Below are positions 54,686 to 63,367 of a stretch of 64,000 nt of DNA, one piece after another. Both the position numbers and the translations under genes were made by a program. This stretch comes from Pseudomonas sp. SID14000 (GTDB lineage Bacteria; Pseudomonadota; Gammaproteobacteria; Pseudomonadales; Pseudomonadaceae), in NCBI RefSeq assembly GCF_002165135.1, contig NZ_NFZQ01000008.1:241172-305171 (forward strand), in the 5' to 3' direction. The notes below the pieces were generated by a model. The model was not told the DNA's origin. It saw nothing but the letters and a program-made list of their open reading frames with translations, and ran no database searches. The number at the start of each line of letters is the position of its first letter. Position 1 is the first letter of the stretch.

Positions 54686-55324
54686 ATGTCACTCAAGGAA
54701 AAACTCGACGTCGTCAAACAGCAGATGGCCCAACTGCCTACCGAAGTGCTGGAAAAATTCGGTACTTCGCTACAGGCCCTTATCGCACGCCACCCAGAAA
54801 CCCGTGCGCTGAAAGCCGGCGACAGCGCTCCACTGGCGGTGTTGGAGGATGCCGATGGCAAGGCGGTAGACCTGCGTGCGTTGCTGGAGCGCGGCCCATT
54901 GGTGCTGGTGTTCTACCGCGGCCTGTGGTGCCCGTTCTGCAATGCCACGCTTAGCGAATACCAACAGATGGTGGGTGACCTGGCCGCCAGCGGTGCCACC
55001 CTGGTGGCTGTTTCCGCACAGACCACTGCCGCTACCTTGAAAACTCGCGAAGCCCTCGGGGTGAGCTATCAACTGCTGAGCGACCCCGGCAATCAGCTCG
55101 CGCGCCAATATGGCATCGTCTTCGAGCTGGAACCGGAGCTCGAGGCGGTGTACCGCTCACTCGGTGCAGACCTCAAGGCCTTCAATGCCAGCGACGACCT
55201 CAGTTTGCCAATGGCCAGTGCATTCGTTATCGGCCAGGACGGTCGCATACGCCAGGCGTTTATCAATGTCGACTATTCCGAGCGCGCCGAGCCCCAGGCA
55301 CTGATCGAAGCCGCCAGCAACTGA
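54686..55324 (+). CDS. AhpC/TSA-family peroxiredoxin-like protein
   Basis: 212 residues from ATG 54686, with aaggagagaagc before it. An N-terminal helical extension of about 50 residues precedes a thioredoxin fold with LVFYRGLWCPFCNATLSEY (CxxC, Cys near residue 83) and SDPGNQLARQYGIVFE. It may detoxify peroxide from the flavin enzymes or act as a thiol-disulfide partner. 20 bp after the AlkC-like gene. Confidence 0.85.
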   Translation: MSLKEKLDVVKQQMAQLPTEVLEKFGTSLQALIARHPETRALKAGDSAPLAVLEDADGKAVDLRALLERGPLVLVFYRGLWCPFCNATLSEYQQMVGDLAASGATLVAVSAQTTAATLKTREALGVSYQLLSDPGNQLARQYGIVFELEPELEAVYRSLGADLKAFNASDDLSLPMASAFVIGQDGRIRQAFINVDYSERAEPQALIEAASN

Positions 55325-55336
55325 GTACCACTCCCC

Positions 55337-55357
55337 GGCACCGGGCTTCCCGGTGCC
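55337..55357 (+). other. Intra-operon hairpin before the halogenase gene
   Basis: GGCACCGGG-CTT-CCCGGTGCC, a 9-bp GC stem with a 3-base loop, in the 56-bp gap between the peroxiredoxin and halogenase genes. No T-run. Possible message-processing or attenuation element. Confidence 0.55.
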
Positions 55358-55380
55358 TCACCTCGTCACGGACTGATGAC

Positions 55381-57045
55381 ATGAAACGTATTGCTATCAT
55401 GGGTGCCGGCGTGGCCGGCCACCTGGCTGCTTTGTACCTGCGCAAGCGCCTGCCAGGCGTAGAGGTGACACTGATCGGTCGCCCGGACCGCAAGCGGCCG
55501 ATCGTCGGTGAGTCGACCGTCGAGCTGACCACCCATTTTTTCAAAGGGATCGGGTTGGGCAGCCTGCTTGAAGAAAAGCACTACCACAAATACGGCCTGA
55601 CCTATTACCTGAAGCTGCGCAACAACCCGGAATGCCGTAACTACGTGGTACATGAAGCACCTGGGGTAATCCGCATGCCCGCCTACAACCTCAACCGCTT
55701 CAGCTTCGACAAAGACCTGCGTGCGATCGTGGCCGACCAACAGGTACAACTGATCGAGGCCGATGTGTCTGCGGTCGACCTGCACGAAGGCGAGCATACC
55801 CGTCACCGCCTGACCCTGCGCAGCGAAATGCAAACCTGGCAAATGGACGCCGACTGGGTGGTGGACGCCACCGGCCGCAACCGCTTCATGGCCAAGAAAC
55901 TCAAGCTGCACAAGGAGCCGACCTACCAGCGCAGCACGTTCTGGTTCCGCCTTCGCCAGTTTGACCGCAACATCCTGCGCAGCATCAACACCCACAAGGA
56001 CAAGCATCACTGCTTCGACCCGTACTACGTCACCCACCACTTCTACGGCAAGGGCTACTGGATCTGGCTCATACCCATGCGCAGCGAAGACGGCGCCGAC
56101 ATGATAAGCGTCGGCATTACCTACCGCCCGGACATGATCAGCGAACGGATTGGCACGCTAGAAGCCTTCAAGGAACGGGTCATCGCTGACCACCCGGTAA
56201 TCACCGAACTGATGGCTTCGGGAGAAGTCGTCGACCAGCACGCCATGTACAACTATATGTACGAGGCCAACCAGTACTATTCCACCGATGGCTGGTTCCT
56301 GATCGGTGATGCCGCATTCACCTTCGACCCGGCCAACAGTGCCGGGCTGGCCTATGTGGCCCAGCAGATACCTCAAGTGGCCGCGATGATCGAGAAAGAC
56401 ATCCAGGGCACGTTGACGCCTGCCTATGTCAATTGCCTGGAATCGCACATCCAGGCGCAGCTGGCACTTCAGGACACCTGGAGCAAGTGGTACGAGGTAA
56501 TGGACGACCCGTTCCTGATGGGCTGGACGCTGCTGTTCGCCAACATGGCGTACTTCCATGTAGTACTGCCGATGTATGTCAGCGGCGACTTCCTCGACGG
56601 CCATCAGGCCCAGCAATTCGCCGACTTGTTGCCACGCTACACGCGAGACCTGCAGCCATCACCGCTACCATTTGCCTGCCTGTTACGCGAAGTACGCCGC
56701 TCCAATCCGGGCATCAGCCCGCAGATGATCCCCAACCTGTATTCGCGCACCATCAACTTCGACCTATACAAGGCCGACAACCAGGCCCGCCCGCGATACG
56801 CCGCCAGCTACTTCCTGCGTTCGGCACTACTGCGCTTACGCCTGATGCGCATGGTGCGCTGGAGCTTGGCGCCTCGTCACATGAAACTGCTGGCGCGGCA
56901 TAGCCTGGGCACGCTGCAGGACTTGGGGCGCGCTACCAGTCTGCGGCTGATGCCGTCACTGTTCTACAAGTACGGCGAGGCGCCCGAGCTGCTCAAGTCG
57001 CCATTTGGCAGCGACGGTGGCTTCCTTGACCTGGTGCGCCACTGA
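55381..57045 (+). CDS. Flavin-dependent halogenase family protein
   Basis: 554 residues. FAD site GAGVAG (8-13), the halogenase VGEST motif (42-46), the diagnostic WxWxIP motif as WIWLIP (227-232), GDAAFTFDP (309-317) and the FxPxSxG-type FDPANSAG (315-322). Lys70 lies where tryptophan halogenases have their catalytic lysine, by visual alignment. These enzymes use FADH2, oxygen and chloride or bromide to halogenate aromatic or electron-rich carbon. It needs a flavin reductase, none of which is in the cluster. An oxidase without halogenation cannot be excluded. One-base overlap with the amidase gene. Confidence 0.8.
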   Translation: MKRIAIMGAGVAGHLAALYLRKRLPGVEVTLIGRPDRKRPIVGESTVELTTHFFKGIGLGSLLEEKHYHKYGLTYYLKLRNNPECRNYVVHEAPGVIRMPAYNLNRFSFDKDLRAIVADQQVQLIEADVSAVDLHEGEHTRHRLTLRSEMQTWQMDADWVVDATGRNRFMAKKLKLHKEPTYQRSTFWFRLRQFDRNILRSINTHKDKHHCFDPYYVTHHFYGKGYWIWLIPMRSEDGADMISVGITYRPDMISERIGTLEAFKERVIADHPVITELMASGEVVDQHAMYNYMYEANQYYSTDGWFLIGDAAFTFDPANSAGLAYVAQQIPQVAAMIEKDIQGTLTPAYVNCLESHIQAQLALQDTWSKWYEVMDDPFLMGWTLLFANMAYFHVVLPMYVSGDFLDGHQAQQFADLLPRYTRDLQPSPLPFACLLREVRRSNPGISPQMIPNLYSRTINFDLYKADNQARPRYAASYFLRSALLRLRLMRMVRWSLAPRHMKLLARHSLGTLQDLGRATSLRLMPSLFYKYGEAPELLKSPFGSDGGFLDLVRH

Positions 57046-58532
57046 TGACCATGCCCATGGCCGAAGCCAGCAGCGGTGGACTGCTGGCTTATAGCGGTGT
57101 GCGCCTGGCTGCGGAGATCCGCAATGGCACCCTGTCACCGGTGGCACTTGTCGAGCACAGCATCCGCCGCTGCCAAGCCACGCAACGGCGCTGCAACGCC
57201 GTGGCAGTGGAGCTGTACGACCAGGCAAGACGAGCCGCCGAAGTTGCCGAACGTCAGCGTGACCAAGGCGCATCGTTGGGTCGCCTGCATGGCGTGCCCT
57301 TCAGCTTCAAGGAGGGCCTGGGGCTGGTCGATGCGCCCAAAACCTGCGGCTCGCAACGCCGCCAGCACAAGGTTGCCGAGTTTACCGCAACCGTCGCGCA
57401 ACGCCTGATCGATGCGGGCGCCATTCCGGTCGCATTGGGTAACCAGGCCGAAATGGCACTCTGGCCGGAAACCGATAACCCGGTCTACGGCCGCACCAGT
57501 AGCCCCTTCCGGTACGACCGGAGTGCCGGGGGCAGCAGTGGCGGTGATGCAGTACTGGTCGCCAGCGCCTGCGTGCCATTCGCGCTGGGTACCGACGGGG
57601 GCGGCTCGGTGCGAATCCCGGCTGCCTGCAACGGCATTTTCGGCCTCAAGCCATCACGGGGGCTGGTGCCACTGACCGGCCACCTCCCCTTGGACGAACG
57701 CGGCCTGGGGCAGGCGAATGCCACGGCTATTGCCCGGCACTTTGCTGCCGGCCCACTGTGTCGACATGCCGAAGACCTGCCCGTGCTGCTGGAAATCATT
57801 GCCGGGCCCGACCAACGGGACCGCAATATACTCGACAACTACGTACACCGCCCGCCGTCCTCGGCATTGCAACGCGTGTACCTGTGTCAGCCCGAGCGGC
57901 TGAGCTGGGGCAGCCGCCTATCGCCAGCGGTGGCCCAGGCACTGGATGACTTGGCCCACCATTATCAGGGCCAAGGCACCCATGTCGAACGCTGGCAACC
58001 CCAGGTACTGAACGATGCGTTCGCCATCTGGATGGCTGTGCTCAAGCAGGAAACCGGCGTGCGCCTGGCCGACATTCTCGGTGACGGCCAGCCTGTGGCG
58101 CATTTTGCCCATGCCTGGCAAGCACTGCTCGGCCAACCGCGACATGCCACCGGACCTTGGCTGGCAACCGTGCTCGACAGGCTGGGCGAATGCCTGGGCA
58201 ACCCCGGCTTGGCAAGGCAGCTCCCCAAGCGCGATGCCTTGTTACGTTCGCTGACTGAACGACTGGATGGCAACAGTGTGCTGGCCCTGCCCGCGTTGCC
58301 CGGCACCTCGCCCAAGCATGGCCATGCCCTGCGCTACCCAGGGGATATCGGCTACACCGCGTTGTTCAACGTACTGGGCCTACCAGCCCTGACGGTACCT
58401 ATGGGGCGCCTCGATCAAGGCTGCCCGGTTGCCCTGCAGTTGGTGGCCGGCCCTGGCCAGGACCATGTGCTGCTCAACGCTGCCCGCTCACTGGAGCTTG
58501 CATTTGGTGGCTGGATCGCACCGCCCTACTGA
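57045..58532 (+). CDS. Amidase-signature family hydrolase
   Basis: 495 residues; TGATG overlap with the halogenase. The amidase-signature catalytic triad is intact: Lys89 in PFSFKEG, cis-Ser164 in AGGSSGGD and nucleophile Ser188 in GTDGGGSVRIPA; the spacings of 75 and 24 match GatA and FAAH. C-terminal GLPALTVPMG is also typical. It should cleave or transfer an amide. Next to an N-acyl amino acid synthase, it could remove the acyl chain at a late step. Confidence 0.9.
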   Translation: MTMPMAEASSGGLLAYSGVRLAAEIRNGTLSPVALVEHSIRRCQATQRRCNAVAVELYDQARRAAEVAERQRDQGASLGRLHGVPFSFKEGLGLVDAPKTCGSQRRQHKVAEFTATVAQRLIDAGAIPVALGNQAEMALWPETDNPVYGRTSSPFRYDRSAGGSSGGDAVLVASACVPFALGTDGGGSVRIPAACNGIFGLKPSRGLVPLTGHLPLDERGLGQANATAIARHFAAGPLCRHAEDLPVLLEIIAGPDQRDRNILDNYVHRPPSSALQRVYLCQPERLSWGSRLSPAVAQALDDLAHHYQGQGTHVERWQPQVLNDAFAIWMAVLKQETGVRLADILGDGQPVAHFAHAWQALLGQPRHATGPWLATVLDRLGECLGNPGLARQLPKRDALLRSLTERLDGNSVLALPALPGTSPKHGHALRYPGDIGYTALFNVLGLPALTVPMGRLDQGCPVALQLVAGPGQDHVLLNAARSLELAFGGWIAPPY

Positions 58533-58555
58533 ACATACTCATTCGGGACCTCATC

Positions 58556-59905
58556 ATGCCCAATACCCTTCACGCCAGTACCGTGCAGCTCGCACCAACG
58601 GCCCCGGCACAGTCAGCCGTTGGCTCGCAGGCCGAACACCTGACCCTGATGTTCTTGCTGCAACTCATCGTGATCTTCAGCGTTTCGCGGCTGATCGCCT
58701 GGTTCAGCACACGCCGCCTAGGGCAAACGCCAGTCGCCGGCGAAATCCTCGCCGGGCTGGTGCTAGGCCCAAGCCTGCTGGGTTACTTTTTTCCTGAACA
58801 ACTGGCCGCGCTGTTCGTCCCGCAAACGGCCACTGCCTTCGTGGTAACGGCACAGATCGGCCTCATCTTGCTGATGTTCCAGGTTGGCCTGGAATTCGAG
58901 TTCGGTGCGCACCTCAAGGGCCGCAAGCGTTCGGTCGTCATCATCAGCATGGGTGGGCTGTTGGTACCATTTGCCAGTGGAATGCTCACTGCCGAGTACT
59001 TCTGGCAGCAAATCAGCGGGGACAAACCGGCCCTGCTGGCGTTCCAGCTGTTCTTCGCCACGGCACTGTCAATTACTGCCCTGCCCATCCTGGGGCGCAT
59101 TTTCATGGAGCTTGGCCTTTCGCGCTCACGAGTCGCCACCCTTACCATAGGTGCAGCGGCTATTGACGATGTCTGCGGCTGGCTCATCCTCGGCGGCGTT
59201 ACATCGCTGATCGCCTCGCAGTTCAACCCTTGGGCTTCGTTGGCACGGGTACTTGCGCTGGGATTGTTCATTCTGCTGGTGATAGGCTGGGTGCGACCAC
59301 TGATCATGCGCTGGATCCTCGGCGACCTGGAACGCCGACCGCTGACAACCCAAGGCATATCGCTGATGCTGATCATCCTGTTGGCCAGCGCAACAGTGAC
59401 CAACCTGATCGGGGTGTTCTCGATCATTGGTGGTTTCATTCTCGGCGTTGCACTGCACACCGAGCGCGGCTTCGTCCAGCAGTGGAATGCCAAGGTCAGC
59501 GGTGTGGTCAACGCATTTTTCTTGCCGATATTCTTCGCCTACACCGGCCTGCGCACTGATGTGGGCGCCCTTGAAGGTACGACCGCCCTGTGGAATTGCC
59601 TGCTGATCTGCCTGGTGGCGTTCGCCAGCAAGTTTTTCGGTGCCTACGGGGCCAGCCGCCTGCTTGGCGAGAGCCGCCGCGACGCGGCGCTGATAGGTGT
59701 GTGCATGAATACCCGGGCGCTGATGGAACTGGTAGTGCTCAATGTCGGTTATGACCTGGGCGTACTGCCCAAGGAGTACTTCACCCTGCTGGTGATCATG
59801 GCCATCATCAGCACCTTCATCGCCTCGCCCTTGATCCGGCTGCTGACAGCATACGCCCGCACCCCACGTTCGACCCCGGAGGTAACCGAGGTCGGCCGTG
59901 GCTGA
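58556..59905 (+). CDS. CPA2-family cation/proton antiporter (KefB/GerN-like)
   Basis: 449 residues with about 12-13 membrane segments. LGQTPVAGEILAGLVLGPSL near residue 60, LMFQVGLEFE, FATALSITALPILGRI and IGAAAIDDVCGWLIL (conserved Asp pair) mark the monovalent cation:proton antiporter-2 family. No C-terminal TrkA domain. In this cluster it may support export or pH/ion tolerance. Last gene of the operon; the stop faces a convergent gene 2 bp away. Confidence 0.87.
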   Translation: MPNTLHASTVQLAPTAPAQSAVGSQAEHLTLMFLLQLIVIFSVSRLIAWFSTRRLGQTPVAGEILAGLVLGPSLLGYFFPEQLAALFVPQTATAFVVTAQIGLILLMFQVGLEFEFGAHLKGRKRSVVIISMGGLLVPFASGMLTAEYFWQQISGDKPALLAFQLFFATALSITALPILGRIFMELGLSRSRVATLTIGAAAIDDVCGWLILGGVTSLIASQFNPWASLARVLALGLFILLVIGWVRPLIMRWILGDLERRPLTTQGISLMLIILLASATVTNLIGVFSIIGGFILGVALHTERGFVQQWNAKVSGVVNAFFLPIFFAYTGLRTDVGALEGTTALWNCLLICLVAFASKFFGAYGASRLLGESRRDAALIGVCMNTRALMELVVLNVGYDLGVLPKEYFTLLVIMAIISTFIASPLIRLLTAYARTPRSTPEVTEVGRG

Positions 59906-59907
59906 AA

Positions 59908-60489
59908 TCAGCGCGACGTTTCGACGCGCAGTACTTCGGTGTAGATCGCGTCGACGGTCTGACCAACCTTGAGGTTCTTCATACGCGCCTGCAGGTCCGG
60001 GTTCTCGACTTTGACCACCTGCAGCTTGCCCTCCGGCGGTAGCAGGCTCACCTCATGCATCTTGAGGTCAATCTTCTTGATCTGCGAGGTCACCTTGACC
60101 TGGCGGAACGCCTCGCCGCCCGGGTTGGGGTTGTCTGCCGTGGCGCGAATGGTACCGGACTCCTCCGTCGCCTTCGGCGCCCCGCCCACCTCGGGATTCA
60201 GCACATAAGCCACCGCACGGGTCACGTAGATGTCGACCTGGTCGCCCACCTTCAGGTTGGGAAGCGCCTTGGCCTTTTCCGTAAGCTGGAAGGTCACATC
60301 CTTCTTGTCGTCAGGGCCTTTTACCGTGACCTGGCGGCTGGCCAGGTCGATGGCCGTGACCTGCGTGGTGACGTGGCTTTCCAGCGCCTCGCTGCCAATG
60401 GGAATACCGGCAGCCTGCACCGTGAAGCTGGCGGAGGCCGCCAGGGTGGCGAGGGCAACAGCACGAGCGAGAGTACGAATCGGATTCAT
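59908..60489 (-). CDS. Periplasmic protein of unknown function with an internal repeat
   Basis: 193 residues. Signal peptide VALATLAASASFTVQA cleaved near 26. Two similar modules follow: about 38-95 (TTQVTAIDLASRQVTVKG ... LKVGDQVDIYVTRAV) and 130-190 (TSQIKKIDLKMHEVSLLP ... LKVGQTVDAIYTEVL). This looks like an internal duplication of a small beta domain resembling single-strand-binding or OB-type copper-tolerance proteins, but no family is certain. Confidence 0.65.
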   Translation of the reverse strand: MNPIRTLARAVALATLAASASFTVQAAGIPIGSEALESHVTTQVTAIDLASRQVTVKGPDDKKDVTFQLTEKAKALPNLKVGDQVDIYVTRAVAYVLNPEVGGAPKATEESGTIRATADNPNPGGEAFRQVKVTSQIKKIDLKMHEVSLLPPEGKLQVVKVENPDLQARMKNLKVGQTVDAIYTEVLRVETSR

Positions 60490-60631
60490 AGGCCTGCTTC
60501 CATGTGATCAAGACCGGATAGGTGCGTGAAATGTTCACGCGCCAACAAGCATAGCGTTTGCTTGCCACATTGCCGGCCCCTCTCCCTTGCGACGCATTTC
60601 ATCACTTTTCGGCAATTGCTTCCTTGCAACA

Positions 60632-60650
60632 GTAAATGCGAATTCTTTAC
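60632..60650. promoter_or_regulatory. Candidate Fur box upstream of the Fiu/PiuA-like receptor
   Basis: GTAAATGCGAATTCTTTAC matches the 19-bp Fur consensus at about 11 positions. Its left arm also pairs with TTTGCATTTAC at 60657-60667. Confidence 0.5.
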
Positions 60651-60659
60651 ACTTGCTTT

Positions 60660-60678
60660 GCATTTACAAATCATTACT
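60660..60678. promoter_or_regulatory. Second, weaker candidate Fur box
   Basis: GCATTTACAAATCATTACT matches the Fur consensus at about 10 of 19 positions, mostly AAATCATTA. It ends 36 bp before the receptor ATG. Confidence 0.4.
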
Positions 60679-60714
60679 ATTCGTGATCTCAAATACAACA
60701 AAGAGTCACCTGTA

Positions 60715-62847
60715 ATGGCAAAAAAGTCTGTTGCCCCAGCATCCATTTCCATGCTGGGCCTGCTGGTTGTGCCTGCTGTTCACGCGGCTGTCCAACCTGA
60801 ATCGCAGGGTTCCCTCGCCTTGCCCGCCACTGCCGTCACCAGCGCCTACGAGCAGCAAAGCTACAAGGCCAGCGAAAGTCGCAGCGCCATGAAGATCGAC
60901 GCCCCGCTGCGCGACATCCCGCAAACTGTCAACGTCGTGCCCGAAAGCGTGATCAAGGACCAAGGTGCGCAGTCCATGGAAGACGTGCTGAAGAACGTGC
61001 CCGGCGTCGGTTTGTCCAACGGCGACGGCCAGCGTGACCAGGTGACCATTCGCGGCTTCAGCGCCATTGGCGACATGTACATCGACGGCGTGCGCGACGA
61101 CGCCCTGTACTTCCGTGACCTGTCGAACATCGAGCGGGTCGAGGTGATCAAGGGCCCTGCCGCCGTGCTGTATGGCCGTGGCTCTTCGGGCGGCCTGATC
61201 AACAGCATCAGCAAGAAACCGAGCTTCACGCCCAAGCGCGAAGTCGGCATGAACTTCGACAGCGAAGGCAAGCGCCGCACCCAGTTCGACACCGGCTGGG
61301 CCGACCCGCAAAGCAACCAGGCCTACCGCGTGACCGGCGCCTTCGAAGACAGCGACACCTTCCGCGACGATGGCTACATCGACCGCAAGGCCATCGCGCC
61401 GTCGGCCTACTTCCGCCTCTCCGACGACCTGGAACTGAACCTGGGCGCCACCTATCTGTACGACAAGCGCCTGATCGACTTCGGCATCCCGGCACTGGGC
61501 AACCGCCCGGTGGATGTGGACCGCGACAAGCGCTTCGGTTCCGGCGATGCCGACCAGGACTACGCCCGCAGCGAAGTGTTCTCGCTGACCGCGAGCCTGG
61601 ACTACCGCATCAATGACGACTTCACCCTGACCAACACCAGCCGGTATTACCGCTACGACCTGGACCGCAACAACACCCTGGCCGACAGCAGCCCGACGCG
61701 CTTCGTCACCGCGCCCAACGGCGAACTGCTGGTCAAGCTCAACCGTGGCAACGTCGCCCGCGACGAGTACGGTGTGTTCAACCAGACGGAGCTCAGGCAA
61801 CAGGCGCAGCTCGCCGGCATGCAGCACAACTTGCTGTATGGCATGGAAGTAGGCTTTCAGGACAAGCATCAACGTTCATTCGGCCAGAACGGGGTAGCCC
61901 AAGTCCCGGTTTACCGTGATGCACTGGTGCCGGTTCCCGAGCACGCGGCTAACCTCAACCAGAAAGGGACCAATTTCCAACAGACCACCGGCCTTTATGT
62001 GCAGGACATGATCGAGCTGAACGAGCACTGGAAGGCCCTGGTCGGCGTGCGCTATGACATCTTTGGCCAGGAGTATGACGACGAACGTGTAAATAACGTA
62101 GACCTTGACCGCACCGACAAAACCTGGAGCCCCCGTGCCGGCCTGGTCTATCAACCGGACGCTATCCAGTCCTACTACGTTTCGGTCAGCCGCAGCTATC
62201 AACCTTCGGGAGAGATGTTTGCGGTCACCGCCAGCAATGCAGACCTGGAACCCGAGGAAACCACCAACTACGAGGTGGGCGCCAAGTGGGACGTGCTCGA
62301 TAGCCGCCTCTCGGTTACAGCAGCCATCTTTCGCCTAGAGCGCACCAATATGAAGACCCCTGACCCCATCAACTCGGGTTTGACGATATTGGCCGGCGAA
62401 CAACGCACCGACGGTTTCGAAGCCACCGTCAGCGGGCAGCTCACCGACAAGTGGCAGATCTACGCTGGCTATGCCTATCTGGATGCCGAGATCACCAAGT
62501 CCAACAGCAAGACCAACGGCGTGGCCAACGAAGGCCAGACCCCTACCCTGACGCCGCGCAACAGCGCCAACGTCTGGCTGGTGCGTACCTTGACCCCGGA
62601 ATGGCGCGTGGCTGCCGGCGCCAACTACGTCGACGAGCGCTACACCGCGCTCGACAATGTGGTGGTGATGCCGGGCTACACCACCTTCGACACCGCGCTG
62701 CTGTACAGCGTGCCGCAGTGGGATGCCGCGCTGCGCCTGAAGAACGTGTTCGACCGCGACTACTATGCTTCCGCGCACGGTTCGGTGGACCTGATCACCC
62801 CAGGTGCACCGCGTACGCTGGAAGCAAGTTTCAACTACCGCTTCTGA
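60715..62847 (+). CDS. TonB-dependent catecholate siderophore receptor (Fiu/PiuA-like)
   Basis: 710 residues from ATG 60715; the signal peptide ends near VPAVHA. The plug domain has KIDAPLRDIPQTVNVVPESV and RVEVIKGPAAVLYGRGSSGG, typical of Fiu/PiuA/FhuE-type receptors, and the barrel ends in LEASFNYRF. No STN domain is present, so it is not a sigma-linked transducer. It imports ferric catecholates and can admit siderophore-drug conjugates in related species. The PiuC-type oxygenase gene that often follows piuA is absent here. Confidence 0.9.
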   Translation: MAKKSVAPASISMLGLLVVPAVHAAVQPESQGSLALPATAVTSAYEQQSYKASESRSAMKIDAPLRDIPQTVNVVPESVIKDQGAQSMEDVLKNVPGVGLSNGDGQRDQVTIRGFSAIGDMYIDGVRDDALYFRDLSNIERVEVIKGPAAVLYGRGSSGGLINSISKKPSFTPKREVGMNFDSEGKRRTQFDTGWADPQSNQAYRVTGAFEDSDTFRDDGYIDRKAIAPSAYFRLSDDLELNLGATYLYDKRLIDFGIPALGNRPVDVDRDKRFGSGDADQDYARSEVFSLTASLDYRINDDFTLTNTSRYYRYDLDRNNTLADSSPTRFVTAPNGELLVKLNRGNVARDEYGVFNQTELRQQAQLAGMQHNLLYGMEVGFQDKHQRSFGQNGVAQVPVYRDALVPVPEHAANLNQKGTNFQQTTGLYVQDMIELNEHWKALVGVRYDIFGQEYDDERVNNVDLDRTDKTWSPRAGLVYQPDAIQSYYVSVSRSYQPSGEMFAVTASNADLEPEETTNYEVGAKWDVLDSRLSVTAAIFRLERTNMKTPDPINSGLTILAGEQRTDGFEATVSGQLTDKWQIYAGYAYLDAEITKSNSKTNGVANEGQTPTLTPRNSANVWLVRTLTPEWRVAAGANYVDERYTALDNVVVMPGYTTFDTALLYSVPQWDAALRLKNVFDRDYYASAHGSVDLITPGAPRTLEASFNYRF

Positions 62848-62950
62848 TCGTTGCGCCAGCCGGGGGCCCTGCCATGGCGCAAGGCTCCCCCGCTGCATCT
62901 GGTGCAACGCAAGCATTCACCGCTTCGCTTGAATGCAATATCCTGCGCAG

Positions 62951-63021
62951 TGTATGGCACCGGCTTTGCCGGTGTTCGCGGCGGTTCGACGCCTCGATAA
63001 ACCCGCTCCCACAGGGACAGC
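62951..63021. repeat. Degenerate or hybrid REP remnant
   Basis: Contains caccggctttgccggtgttcg, then cgataaacccgctcccacag, so parts of two REP classes are joined and only one end keeps the full tail. After the receptor gene. Confidence 0.55.
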
Positions 63022-63067
63022 ACCTTGCTTACGATTACAGAGTCCTGCCCATTAGTAAGGAGAACAT

Positions 63068-63367
63068 ATGAGCAGCAAGCCGAATCGCCCATACACGTCC
63101 TGGGCGCTGACCACCCTGCTCGCCTTCAGCCTGGCGCTCACCGCCGGTTGCTCCAGTAAAACCAGCAAGGCCCGCTACGCGACTCCCGCAGCAGGCTCCA
63201 ACTGCTTCGCCAAGGCCGTCCCCACCACAGGCGAAGGCGGCCTCGCGTGGGGCAATACCCTGAGCATTGCCCGGCAGAAATCGCTGAACAACTGCGTGCG
63301 TTATGCAAGCCGGTCAGGGGGCACACCGAAGACTTGCCAGGTGGTGATGGCCAAGTGCAAGAACTAA
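63068..63367 (+). CDS. Small cysteine-rich lipoprotein of unknown function
   Basis: 99 residues, ATG 63068 with taaggagaac upstream. Type II signal peptide with lipobox ALTAGC (Cys near 28). The mature part has three or four more cysteines (SNCFAK, NNCVRY, TCQVVMAKC) that could form disulfides. No domain recognised. Not clearly linked to its neighbours. Confidence 0.65.
   Translation: MSSKPNRPYTSWALTTLLAFSLALTAGCSSKTSKARYATPAAGSNCFAKAVPTTGEGGLAWGNTLSIARQKSLNNCVRYASRSGGTPKTCQVVMAKCKN

Noticed and set aside
49885..59905. The metabolite cluster as a mobile element or genomic island with boundaries
   Set aside because: No integrase, transposase, tRNA gene or direct repeats were seen at its ends; composition looks only slightly different by eye, which is not enough.
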